Source of the DNA: Desulfosporosinus sp. HMP52
Lineage (GTDB): Bacteria > Bacillota > Desulfitobacteriia > Desulfitobacteriales > Desulfitobacteriaceae
DNA length: 47,854 bases
Assembly (NCBI RefSeq): GCF_000765145.1
Contig: NZ_JMGA01000061.1
Location: 1-47,854 of the forward strand
Direction of reading: 5' to 3'
In this document: piece after piece, positions 41,381 through 47,854 of the stretch
Layout: every line of letters starts with the position of its first letter
Position numbering within the stretch: the stretch's first letter is position 1
Translations under genes and position numbers: made by a program
Notes under the pieces: generated by a model
Seen by the model: only the letters and a program-made list of their open reading frames with translations
The model's database searches: none
What the model was told of the DNA's origin: nothing

Positions 41381-41728
41381 TTAAGTTGTAACGCTATCTT
41401 GAAGAGTAGCTAATTCTTTTGCGAATAATTTTTCGGGAGATAGGATTATAATCATTCTATCTTCTATTTTTCCTATACCAATAATGTAGTTATCACCATT
41501 TCCGCATATGAAATCGGGAGTCGCCTGAACTTGCTCGTCATTTAGCTTAACAATGTCTGTAACTTCATCGACAATACAACCTACGGTGGAGTTGTTAGCA
41601 TTTAACATGATGAATTTACTTTCTTCGGAGATAGCCTTTTCATTTATCTCGAATTTAGTCCTCAAGTTAAAGATGTAATTTATGTTCCCGCGTAAATTAT
41701 GTTGAATTTTCGTGCTCTTAAGATTCCG
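41381..41728 (-). pseudogene. CheW remnant lacking its N-terminal part
   Basis: Read on the minus strand the frame gives NLRGNINYIF, NLRTKFEINEK, NANNSTVGCIVDEVTDIVKL, then GNGDNYIIGIGKIEDRM and IILSPEKLF, the middle and C-terminal two thirds of a CheW chemotaxis coupling protein. CheW normally has about 140-160 residues; only about 115 codons remain. Upstream in this frame is a TAA (forward 41729-41731), and no N-terminal CheW sequence is found beyond it. The surviving frame has a TTG (41665) but no ribosome binding site. I read it as a truncated pseudogene with fresh-looking sequence, not as a short functional CheW. Confidence 0.75.
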
Positions 41729-41781
41729 TTAATTGCCGAAACAGTTATGTTCCCTCGTGAGGATCAGACAATTGACATGAC

Positions 41782-41816
41782 AAAAAATAACTGCAAGTCA
41801 ATAAGAACTTGCAGTT
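41782..41816 (-). terminator. Minus-strand terminator-like hairpin
   Basis: AACTGCAAGT (41789-41798) pairs with ACTTGCAGTT (41807-41816); on the minus strand it is followed by A then TTTTTT. Confidence 0.7.
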
Positions 41817-41982
41817 AAGTATAATTTATAATTTAGTTGACCAATCCCAAAATTCTAACTTCAATAAGTAGGTCTTCTTTATTCTATTTCGGTGGGGTAG
41901 AATCTCGAAGCCCGGCTGTTCAGCTTTAGCTGAAAGGGTTTGTTAGGCTAGCGGCCCAAGTTTTAATCGCAGAAAGCAAACT

Positions 41983-42028
41983 AGAGGGTATCGCAAACTA
42001 CTTCTAAAAATAGTTTGCGATACCCTCT
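41983..42028 (-). terminator. Perfect 18-bp hairpin after rpsT
   Basis: AGAGGGTATCGCAAACTA (41983-42000) and TAGTTTGCGATACCCTCT (42011-42028) are exact complements with a 10-base loop, 16 bases after the rpsT stop on the minus strand. The tail is only moderately T-rich. Confidence 0.7.
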
Positions 42029-42043
42029 TAGTCATGGGCTTGT

Positions 42044-42316
42044 TTAGCCTACTTGAGCAAAATGCTTGCTGAATCTTCTGGTGAGACGGGACTTCTTGCG
42101 AGCAGCTAAGTTTTTATGAATCAAACCCTTGGAGGAGGCTTTATCCAAAGCACGAGCAGCCCTTTTCAAAGCGAGTGCTGCAGTCTCGGAATCCGTGCTG
42201 ATTGCTTCTTCAAAACGGCGAATGGTTGTCCGTAATGTAGATTTTGCAGCAGCATTTTTAATCGTGCGAGCTTTTTCCAACTCAACTCTTTTGATAGCGG
42301 ATTTAATGTTTGGCAC
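42044..42316 (-). CDS. rpsT: 30S ribosomal protein S20
   Basis: Small primary-binding protein of the 30S subunit, 90 residues, all helical, rich in Lys/Arg/Ala (PNIKSAIKRVELEKARTIKN at the start). The start is GTG, with AAGGGGGTG upstream on the minus strand. The gene faces holA, as in Bacillus and Clostridia, where rpsT lies next to holA (yqeN). gpr, which often follows on the far side, is not present here. Confidence 0.98.
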   Translation of the reverse strand: MPNIKSAIKRVELEKARTIKNAAAKSTLRTTIRRFEEAISTDSETAALALKRAARALDKASSKGLIHKNLAARKKSRLTRRFSKHFAQVG

Positions 42317-42505
42317 TTATAGTCACCCCCTTTGGTTATGATATTCTTCGTTTTGTTGCACAAACTATATTCTAACATTAGGTTGTAAATTTATCAAGGA
42401 AAAACAGGAAATTAATAGATCATAAATAAAAAGCGTTTGTTTTGTTTAAACTAAACCTTGTATTAGATCGACACAAAAGTGTTAGTAATTAAAGGAGGGT
42501 CTGTA

Positions 42506-42835
42506 ATGATAGGAATGATCGTAAGGTTTATTGTATCGGCTTTGGTTCTGATGTTGGTAAGTTGGATTGTTCCCGGACTTCGCGTAAATGGATTTACGGG
42601 CGCGCTCATTGCTGCTGCAGTAATTGCTATACTTGGCTATGCAGCTGAAAAATTATTCGGTGATAGAATTTCTCGCGTCGGACGGGGCTCTATTGGATTC
42701 CTTACAGCCGCTGTGGTTATTTACTTCAGCCAGTTTCTCGTTCCAAACTATATTTCAGTATCAATTATTGGAGCGTTACTTGCTTCGTTAGTTATTGGAA
42801 TTGTAGACAGCTTTGTTCCTACAACGCTTCGTTAA
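42506..42835 (+). CDS. Phage holin family 4 (YvlD-like) small membrane protein
   Basis: A 109-residue protein with four hydrophobic helices (about 3-25, 28-52, 63-80 and 85-105). It belongs to the family annotated as phage holin 4 / YvlD, which is widespread on Firmicute chromosomes and not usually phage-borne. The start is ATG at 42506 after a strong AAAGGAGGG; the frame before it has no such site. It stands between rpsT and spoIIP, where gpr is found in Bacillus. Function unknown; a membrane or envelope-stress role is suggested for YvlD. Confidence 0.85.
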   Translation: MIGMIVRFIVSALVLMLVSWIVPGLRVNGFTGALIAAAVIAILGYAAEKLFGDRISRVGRGSIGFLTAAVVIYFSQFLVPNYISVSIIGALLASLVIGIVDSFVPTTLR

Positions 42836-42885
42836 AACATAGAAGTGCATTAAATTTAGTAAAATAAGTTTTTAGTTCTAGATTG

Positions 42886-42931
42886 GACTTGTTCTTCATA
42901 CTTCTTCTATAAGAGGAAGGAGGACAAGTCC
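42886..42931 (+). promoter_or_regulatory. Hairpin covering the spoIIP ribosome binding site
   Basis: GGACTTGT (42886-42893) is exactly complementary to ACAAGTCC (42924-42931), and the pairing continues inward with wobbles so that the ribosome binding site AAGGAGG (42917-42923) is inside the stem. This would hide the start of spoIIP. Alternatively it is a weak terminator remnant. Confidence 0.5.
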
Positions 42932-42932
42932 T

Positions 42933-44021
42933 TTGCTACGGGAAGATTTTTACCACCGTCAGAAAAAAAACTTTAAGATTTGGTCTTTTAAAGAATGGGT
43001 GCGGGGGTTCTTTTTAGGAGTTGTTAGTTTAGTAGTTGTTTTAGGACTCGCCTATGCCCTCCGGAGCGGGGGTTCCTATCAATTTGTTCAGTTTCTCACT
43101 CAACAGTCCTTTCCCTTTGAGGCTATTCTGTTAGAAGGTGCTCCGGGGTATTCTCAACCCGAACGTGCCCGAGTGAATTTAGCGAGACAGCAGGGTTTGG
43201 CGGTAAGTATGTTTTTATTAACTGGTGTAAATATTTCAGATCCGCGGACATTTTTTTTGGGATTTTTTTCTCATCCTCCGCAAGGGCCTGTTTGGTTGGG
43301 ATGGGCCTATAACCCTGGTGATCCTGAGTTTGAGGGTCCGATATTAGAACCAATAGAAAGCCTGACTCCTAATCAGAATGAGCTGCCCGCTCCGTCATTG
43401 CCAGTAAAACCTGGGGAGTTCGGAGTCGTTGTCGGTATTTATAATACACATAATAGTGAAAGCTATGGGGGGAATGGCGGTCCTGATCGCTTACCTGGGA
43501 AAAACGGAGATATTGTCACTGTTGGAGAAACCTTAAAAAATGCCCTTGAGAAAAAGGGAGTTGGTGCCGTTCATGATCTAACCATTCATGATGCGGTGGA
43601 CTTTATGAAAGCCTATAGTGAGTCGGTAAAAACAGCAACTCAATTACTTAAGGATCATCCTTCAATAAAAGTATTACTCGATATTCACCGGGATGGCTTA
43701 CCACCGGGTTTCAAAAAATCAACGGTCAAAGTAGATGGGAAAGAAGCTAGCAAGATTTTGGTTGTTATCGGAAAGAAAAATCCCCACTGGCAAAAGAATG
43801 AGGCTTTGGCTAAGGAATTAATGGCAATTGCCGAGAAAAAATATCCCGGGCTTTTTGTTTCCAAGATTAGTTATGCGGCAGATGCCAGGTACAACCAACA
43901 TCTTTCGGAGGGCGGGTTGTTGCTGGAATTTGGGGATCAATATAATACTTTAGATGAATCGAATAGGGCGGCTGAGGCTTTTGCTGAGGTTTTGGCTCAG
44001 TGGGTGGAGGAAGCGTCTTAG
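42933..44021 (+). CDS. spoIIP: Stage II sporulation protein P
   Basis: Cell wall amidase/endopeptidase that works with SpoIID and SpoIIM to strip septal peptidoglycan during engulfment. It is 362 residues, with an N-terminal membrane helix (about 23-44) and the SpoIIP amidase domain (about 165-358). Conserved stretches include GIYNTHNSESY, LLDIHRDGLPP and SEGGLLLEFGD, which contain the metal-binding His and Glu residues. TTG start with AAGGAGG about 10 bases upstream. Its ribosome binding site lies in a hairpin. In B. subtilis it follows gpr under a forespore/mother-cell sigma factor. Confidence 0.94.
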   Translation: MLREDFYHRQKKNFKIWSFKEWVRGFFLGVVSLVVVLGLAYALRSGGSYQFVQFLTQQSFPFEAILLEGAPGYSQPERARVNLARQQGLAVSMFLLTGVNISDPRTFFLGFFSHPPQGPVWLGWAYNPGDPEFEGPILEPIESLTPNQNELPAPSLPVKPGEFGVVVGIYNTHNSESYGGNGGPDRLPGKNGDIVTVGETLKNALEKKGVGAVHDLTIHDAVDFMKAYSESVKTATQLLKDHPSIKVLLDIHRDGLPPGFKKSTVKVDGKEASKILVVIGKKNPHWQKNEALAKELMAIAEKKYPGLFVSKISYAADARYNQHLSEGGLLLEFGDQYNTLDESNRAAEAFAEVLAQWVEEAS

Positions 44022-44054
44022 CATCCTACGGCGATAAGTTTTCGTTTGTGGTGC

Positions 44055-44090
44055 GCGCCTTCGGCGATAGTGTCCACCGGACACTATCGT
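44055..44090. repeat. 36-base palindromic repeat, copy 1
   Basis: gcgccttcggcg followed by ATAGTGTCCACCGGACACTAT and CGT. Inside, CGATAGTGTCC / GGACACTATCG is an 11-bp inverted repeat with a 3-base loop. The second copy is at 44183-44218. Confidence 0.85.
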
Positions 44091-44182
44091 AGTCGCGACA
44101 TCCTACGGCGCGAATGTATTCGTCACTGGTACTGCGCCTTCGGCGTAAGTCATCCTCAGGCGGTGAGTACTCTATGGAGCAT

Positions 44183-44218
44183 GCGCCTTCGGCGATAGTG
44201 TCCACTGGACACTATCGT
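44183..44218. repeat. 36-base palindromic repeat, copy 2
   Basis: Identical to 44055-44090 except one base in the loop (ACT in place of ACC). Confidence 0.85.
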
Positions 44219-44240
44219 CACTGGAGACTTACGTGATCCA

Positions 44241-44525
44241 TCGCTATTCCTTTGTCGATAAGGCTAAAACGCAAAACCTCTTGGCTTTCTGGTCGAATGC
44301 CATGCCGTCCTTGGCGCATTCGACACTAGGCACGTCCTGTGCCGTCGCTGTGTGTCGCTCCTTGCCATCCTGCAAGAAGGCTAATACGTGCGAAGACAGT
44401 GTCTTCGGGCACCGCGACATCAGTCCATCCATGGACAAGTCCCGTTGCGTTTCTTCACGCCTTATCGCCTGCGCTCATTGACGCGATTCCACTAAAGTGC
44501 TCCCTCAGCTAAGAAGCTTCCTCCT
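44241..44525. repeat. Dispersed repeat family 3, copy B (with insertion)
   Basis: Pairs with 10451-10595. The left arm is CGATAAGGC..AAACGCAA (44256-44274) and the right arm TTGCGTTT..GCCTTATCG (44445-44467). Between them copy B has about 150 extra bases, including the short palindromic repeat. The right flank is identical to copy A over about 32 bases. Confidence 0.75.
44371..44410. repeat. Short palindromic repeat, copy B
   Basis: Pairs with 40024-40064. Here the core GAAGACAGTGTCTTC is a perfect dyad. Confidence 0.7.
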
Positions 44526-44710
44526 GGCTTTGTGTTCGACGGGGAATGGAAAGAGGTTTTGGGGAGGCTGTTTGCATCTTTGATGCAAAGGCGTGGATCA
44601 AGCGGGAATGTTTACAGCTTTAACTGGATTAGGGGCAAGTAGGATGTTTTTTCACTTGCATGCAATAAGGGACTATTCTTACTTCCCACCTTTTTTAGCA
44701 GGAAGAAAAA

Positions 44711-44719
44711 TGCTATAAT
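44711..44719 (+). promoter_or_regulatory. Extended -10 promoter of murJ
   Basis: TGCTATAAT is an extended -10 box 40-odd bases before the murJ start; a T-rich block 17 bases upstream is a poor -35, as is common for extended -10 promoters. Confidence 0.5.
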
Positions 44720-44760
44720 TCGGATGGCGAGTAGTGATGGGAAGAAGAGGTTAATTTTGT

Positions 44761-46335
44761 ATGTCATCGACTAACAGGACGGTTATGAAGGCAGCTGGGT
44801 TTTTGATGGCTGCTCAAATGGTTTCGCGTATTTTAGGCTTTTTAAGGGAATCCTTGATGGCGGGTTTTTTTGGTCAGAGTGGGGTTACGGATGCTTATAA
44901 TACGGCTTTTGTTCTTCCGGATTTATTATATTGGCTTTTAGTGGGCGGAGTTTTAAGTGCCGCCTTTATTCCTGTCTTTTCAGAGTATATTGCCAAGGGT
45001 AATGAGGACGAGGGGTGGCGGGTAGTTAGCTCGGTCATTAATATAATCTTCCTTACTTTGGGAGTACTTGTTCTACTCGGATTATTTTTTACGCCTCAAT
45101 TTATTCATTTGGTAGTACCGGGGTTTGCGCCGGAGAATATGGCTTTAGCCATTAAATTAACTCGAATTCTCTTAATACAGCCCTTATTCATGGCTTTAAG
45201 TGGTTTGACGATGGGGGTTTTAAATTCTTATAAGATTTTTTGGCCGTCGGCATTGGGGACGGTGCTCTATAATGCCTCTGTCATCTTTTTTGGGACGATT
45301 TTGGCAAATCCGGATAAGCCAGAGAGTGTTTCGGGATTTGCCTTTGGGGTGGTTTTTGGGGCTTTAGTTAGTTTTGCAGTTCAGATTCCTGCTTTACGTC
45401 GGGTTGGGGTGCGCTATTATCCTGTAATTGATTTGAGCCATTCAGGTGTTCGCTTGATTGGAGCTTTAGCTGTGCCGATTATTCTTAGTTATTCTCTAAA
45501 CCAAATTCAGGTGGTGGTTAACAACAACTTCGGATCTATGTTGTTCCCCGGTAGCATTACCTCAGTCTGGTATTCTTACCGTCTTTTCCAGCTGCCGGTA
45601 GGGATTTTTGCTTTAGCGATTGCTGTGGCCACCTTTCCGACGATGACAGAGCAAGCGGCTCTGAAACGTTGGGATGATTTTCGGATGACGCTTTCCAATG
45701 CAATTCGGATGGTTATTTTTATTACTCTGCCGATTTCTGTAGGAATGATTGTATTGCGATTTCCGTTGATTCGAGTTCTGTTTCAGCATGGACAGTTCAC
45801 TGCAGATGACACATTAACCATGGCCATCCCGCTGTTTTATTTTTCCATAGGGATATCTTCACAGGCGGTTATTCAGATTTTGCCGCGGGCTTTTTATGCT
45901 CTGCAAGATACTTGGACTCCGGTTATTCTAGGCATTATTTCTATGGCGGTTAACATTTTAGCCATGTATTTATTGATTGGTCCCCTGGCCCATGGAGGTT
46001 TAGCTTTTGCCACAACCATTGCTGCCTTTGTGAATATGCTGTTGTTGTTTTATCTGCTGCGCAAGAGGTTAGGGAAAATGGATGGTTGGGTAATTTTTGG
46101 CACCAGTGTGAAAGCATTAGTGGCTTCGCTTATTATGGCTATGGTGATCTGGGGGTGGAGTGAATGGTTTACTCCACTGACGGGGGTCAGTACATTTGGG
46201 TCTCTGCTGATATTAATTACTGGAACGGCAGTGGGGATGCTAGTTTTTGCAGGCATGGCAAAGCTTTTGAAAATGAGTGAGTTTACCCAGGTAATGGGGC
46301 TTGTACAGCGGAAGATTGGCAGCAATAGACTATAA
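44761..46335 (+). CDS. murJ: Lipid II flippase MurJ (MviN)
   Basis: Flips the peptidoglycan precursor lipid II to the outer face of the membrane. It is 524 residues with about 14 membrane helices. Conserved MVS RILGFLRESLMAGFFG near residue 20, and the YNTAFVLPDLLYWLL segment that follows, are hallmarks, as is the LLYNASVIF / GVRYYP region in the middle. ATG start with GGGAAGAAGAGG some 10 bases before. It follows the repeat-rich region and has its own promoter. Confidence 0.95.
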   Translation: MSSTNRTVMKAAGFLMAAQMVSRILGFLRESLMAGFFGQSGVTDAYNTAFVLPDLLYWLLVGGVLSAAFIPVFSEYIAKGNEDEGWRVVSSVINIIFLTLGVLVLLGLFFTPQFIHLVVPGFAPENMALAIKLTRILLIQPLFMALSGLTMGVLNSYKIFWPSALGTVLYNASVIFFGTILANPDKPESVSGFAFGVVFGALVSFAVQIPALRRVGVRYYPVIDLSHSGVRLIGALAVPIILSYSLNQIQVVVNNNFGSMLFPGSITSVWYSYRLFQLPVGIFALAIAVATFPTMTEQAALKRWDDFRMTLSNAIRMVIFITLPISVGMIVLRFPLIRVLFQHGQFTADDTLTMAIPLFYFSIGISSQAVIQILPRAFYALQDTWTPVILGIISMAVNILAMYLLIGPLAHGGLAFATTIAAFVNMLLLFYLLRKRLGKMDGWVIFGTSVKALVASLIMAMVIWGWSEWFTPLTGVSTFGSLLILITGTAVGMLVFAGMAKLLKMSEFTQVMGLVQRKIGSNRL

Positions 46336-46485
46336 TTATTTAGTAAAACGGCGTAATAGCCTGATATAGTACTAAAAATTGATATATTTGATAGTATTAG
46401 AACAGAAACGGGTTTTTTTACTTAGTGACAATAAGGACTATTTCAAGTACTATATTGAATATAGTTTATAGAGATTCGGCAATGG

Positions 46486-46523
46486 AGCCGTCATGATATT
46501 AATAATATCTGACGGCTTTTTCT
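46486..46523 (+). terminator. Terminator downstream of murJ
   Basis: AGCCGTCA (46486-46493) pairs with TGACGGCT (46510-46517), with an inner GATAT/ATATC pairing, followed by TTTTTCT. It is about 150 bases after the murJ stop; the bases between show no gene. Confidence 0.85.
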
Positions 46524-46612
46524 GTTTTAAGTCAGGCTCCCCGAAAGTATTGGGAATCGCATTAATGGGTCAGTGAAATTGTTCTAACTTGGTTTTTTAG
46601 GGGGGGAGAGAC

Positions 46613-47056
46613 TTGAAAGCAACAGTACCTACAGAAAAATCTAAACCTTCTTTAGAGCGATCGGCTTTGCTGTTAGCTATGACGCAGACGAGGGAAGAAG
46701 AGGAGAAACTAAAGCGGTCATTATTTGAATCCTTTAATCTGCGTTGTGGAGTAACGGAACTCGGAGGAACTGTTGCCAATCTTCAACATACGGGAAAGCT
46801 TACCAATTCAGTGATGGCTACAGCGTTTAATACCGGAGTTATTCCCAAAGAAGATCGTAAAATTCACGCTCTTATCCATGCCACCTTAGAAGCCAGCAAC
46901 AGCATATTTATTCATACCAATAGTAATGCCAGCTTTGCTCTGAAGATCGGGTTAACCACAGATACAGAATGGATTGCGGTGGCGATCTATGGCCGCTCTT
47001 CCTTACACCCTCTGCTGGAACATGCCAGAGTTGGCTTAGGGGTTATGCATCTTTAA
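46613..47056 (+). CDS. hutP: HutP-family RNA-binding antitermination regulator
   Basis: In B. subtilis HutP binds L-histidine and Mg2+ and then NAG triplets in the hut leader RNA, opening a terminator. This protein has 147 residues, the family size. The landmark segment HALIHATLEA (85-94) carries the histidine pair (H85, H89) that matches H73 and H77 of B. subtilis HutP, and the C-terminal GLGVMHL supplies the third metal-binding His (H146). WIAVAIYGRSSLHPLLEHA matches the WIAVSLYG.....LEHE segment. The N-terminal part is divergent. TTG start with GGGGGGAGAG upstream. HutP homologues are common in Clostridia away from hut genes, so control of the hutU/hutI genes here is only possible. A TAG/GAG-rich tract follows at once. 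Confidence 0.85.
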   Translation: MKATVPTEKSKPSLERSALLLAMTQTREEEEKLKRSLFESFNLRCGVTELGGTVANLQHTGKLTNSVMATAFNTGVIPKEDRKIHALIHATLEASNSIFIHTNSNASFALKIGLTTDTEWIAVAIYGRSSLHPLLEHARVGLGVMHL

Positions 47057-47143
47057 TGTAGGAAAGTCCATATGTTGTATTTAATAAACGGGCAAGAGCT
47101 AAATGAAATAGTGGTAAATCTAGAAGATTAGTGTAATGTGTAA

Positions 47144-47171
47144 TTGACTTCTAGAGGTTGCAGAGTATTTT
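47144..47171 (+). promoter_or_regulatory. Possible promoter before the TAG/GAG-rich tract
   Basis: TTGACT (47144-47149), 16 bases, then TATTTT (47166-47171). It would start a separate transcript just at the beginning of the triplet-rich tract. Confidence 0.3.
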
Positions 47172-47430
47172 TGAGGTAGAGCGACACGCTGTAGATAGAG
47201 AGCAGAGATTAGTAGAGTATTAGAGAACAGAGTTCAGGGTTTAGAGAATAAAGAATAAAGAGATTTGATTTGCTTAGACAGCTTAGTGAGATCATTAGAG
47301 AGTAGATTTTTTGAGATTAGTGAGTACCCAGAGAGCGAAAAGTTTGTCAAAGTTAGATTGTAAGTTAGATTTTAGTGATTAAGTGAGAGTTAAACTAAGT
47401 GATTGAGTGAAGTCTTTAACAGACTAGGAT
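47161..47430 (+). other. TAG/GAG triplet-rich tract downstream of hutP, candidate RNA-protein binding region
   Basis: By my count about 36 TAG or GAG triplets fall in about 270 bases, four times or more what chance gives, with spacings of mostly 0-8 bases. No reading frame is present. HutP binds NAG triplets and TRAP binds (G/U)AG repeats, so an RNA from this tract has the form of a protein-binding RNA. It lies right after a HutP-family gene and before a strong terminator (47504-47548). It could be the 3' UTR of hutP, an autoregulatory target or a separate small RNA acting as a sponge. Simple low-complexity decay is the alternative. Confidence 0.5.
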
Positions 47431-47503
47431 ATAAAATTACCTGTAGTACAATTTCATAACCGGGCACCAAATCAGGTGAGGATTTGGAGCGGAAGAGTGT
47501 TTA

Positions 47504-47548
47504 AGAGAGCCCTTAATTATTGCAATTAAGGGCTCTCTTTGTCTTTTT
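47504..47548 (+). terminator. Strong terminator after the triplet-rich tract
   Basis: AGAGAGCCCTTAATT (47504-47518) pairs exactly with AATTAAGGGCTCTCT (47524-47538) around ATTGC; TTGTCTTTTT follows. Confidence 0.92.
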
Positions 47549-47737
47549 ATCCGATGACTACCAGCCGTAAGACTCCCGCCTTCTATAAAGTACGCGCTGA
47601 ACCGCAAACGACACAGAACAACTTTAGCGGTGAGGATGAGATAAAGGCTGCTACGTCCCTGGATAAGTTCTTCTAAGCTTCAGCTGGAGTAAGTATTCCT
47701 CTTAGGCAAACTCCATCTGAAGCTAAGAATCACTTGA
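47545..47737. repeat. Dispersed repeat family 2, copy B (longer copy)
   Basis: Matches 4509-4636, with about 64 extra bases (about 47572-47635) between the two shared parts. The right hairpin is ttctaagcttcagctggagt against actccatctgaagctaagaa, better paired than in copy A. Its last bases contain the stop codon (minus strand) of the gene running in from the right edge. Confidence 0.8.
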
Positions 47738-47854
47738 CTCCTGAGCGTTATTAGCATCAATTTCAACTAGAGAAGCTAAGATATCTTTAGCATTTACGTA
47801 TACTGGGGTCTCAACCACTTTGCCGTTATAAGAAACGGAAGCTTTCCCTTTAGC
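47723..47854 (-). CDS. 3' end of an unidentified gene on the minus strand (partial)
   Basis: The frame runs from the window edge to TAG (forward 47723-47725), giving the last 43 residues: AKGKASVSYNGKVVETPVYV, then NAKDILASLVEID and a short polar tail ending in SSDS. The residues suggest an extracytoplasmic beta-rich domain, but I cannot name the family. The final codons lie within repeat copy B, so the C-terminus may have been reshaped by it. Confidence 0.6.
   Translation of the reverse strand, partial: AKGKASVSYNGKVVETPVYVNAKDILASLVEIDANNAQESSDS

Larger units (their letters stand above)
41729..42043. other. 315-base gap with two inverted repeats, no gene
   Basis: Holds a minus-strand terminator-like hairpin (41782-41816) and the long perfect inverted repeat after rpsT (41983-42028). 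A small TCAGCTTTAGCTGA dyad lies near 41921. No frame of note. Confidence 0.5.
44022..44760. other. 739-base palindrome-rich intergenic region before murJ
   Basis: No credible gene; the 82-codon frame at 44233-44481 lies in repeat DNA. It holds two copies of a 36-base palindromic repeat (44055-44090, 44183-44218), a third GCGCCTTCGGCG unit (44137-44148), two catcctacggcg units (44024, 44099), the second copy of repeat family 3 (44241-44525) and, nested within it, the short repeat at 44371-44410. The last 60 bases hold the murJ promoter. Confidence 0.75.

Noticed and set aside
44233-44481. An 82-codon frame before murJ
   Set aside because: Lies entirely within dispersed repeat DNA.
47161-47430. 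Coding sequence in the AG-rich tract
   Set aside because: Stops occur often in every + frame because of the TAG triplets; no frame of useful length.

Overview
The window looks like chromosomal DNA of a strictly anaerobic, endospore-forming Firmicute of the Peptococcaceae, most like Desulfosporosinus or Desulfitobacterium. This rests on SpoIIP and a Spo0E-like protein (sporulation), a yhbY/nadD/yqeK/rsfS/leuS/comEA/comEC/holA/rpsT/spoIIP backbone in the usual Firmicute order, a T-box leader before leuS, and non-pyrrolysine MttB-type corrinoid methyltransferases typical of that family. The genus is inferred; there is no rRNA in the window. Almost all genes lie on the + strand.

Layout. 1-2.9 kb: HlyD-type adaptor, MacB-type permease and YhbY. 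3-4.6 kb: a remnant region with terminators, then an orphan FAD subunit of a molybdenum hydroxylase whose last codons lie inside a dispersed repeat. 4.8-6.2 kb: a sigma-54 activator (PAS-AAA+-Fis), followed by about 470 bases without genes that carry a plausible -24/-12 promoter and an upstream palindrome. 6.7-10.4 kb: a complete OpuC-type quaternary-amine ABC importer. 10.8-16.4 kb: a cysteine-rich iron-sulfur protein, a DUF5412 gene with an in-frame TGA, two tandem MttB-family methyltransferases and their corrinoid protein. 16.7-20.9 kb: a long-form urocanate hydratase, a stand-alone MetH-activation-like protein and imidazolonepropionase. 21.1-22.8 kb: a short Spo0E-like gene and an L-cysteine desulfidase-family protein. 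23-26.9 kb: two ABC-F ATPases around a 51-residue basic protein. 26.97-27.13 kb: a strong candidate structured non-coding RNA with its own terminator. 27.3-44 kb: the housekeeping, competence and sporulation backbone. 44-47.85 kb: a palindrome-rich intergenic region, MurJ, a HutP-family RNA-binding regulator, an unusual TAG/GAG-rich tract ending in a terminator, and the 3' end of a convergent gene.

How it fits together. The importer, the two methyltransferases, the corrinoid protein and the iron-sulfur protein form the front half of a methylotrophic demethylation route for a quaternary amine. Histidine-catabolism enzymes (HutU, HutI) directly follow. No histidine ammonia-lyase, no MtgA-type methyl-THF transferase and no formiminoglutamate enzyme is present. 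My leading hypothesis is a pathway that demethylates, then degrades, a histidine-derived betaine such as hercynine or ergothioneine, under sigma-54 control. It is an inference from gene neighbourhood, strengthened by an altered active-site position in the HutU-like protein. A HutP-family protein about 26 kb away, followed by a tract full of the triplets such proteins bind, is the second main point of interest.

The window is also rich in dispersed palindromic repeats. At least four families have two copies each here, and one pair shows compensatory base changes in its stem. No rRNA, tRNA, CRISPR array or intact insertion sequence was seen.
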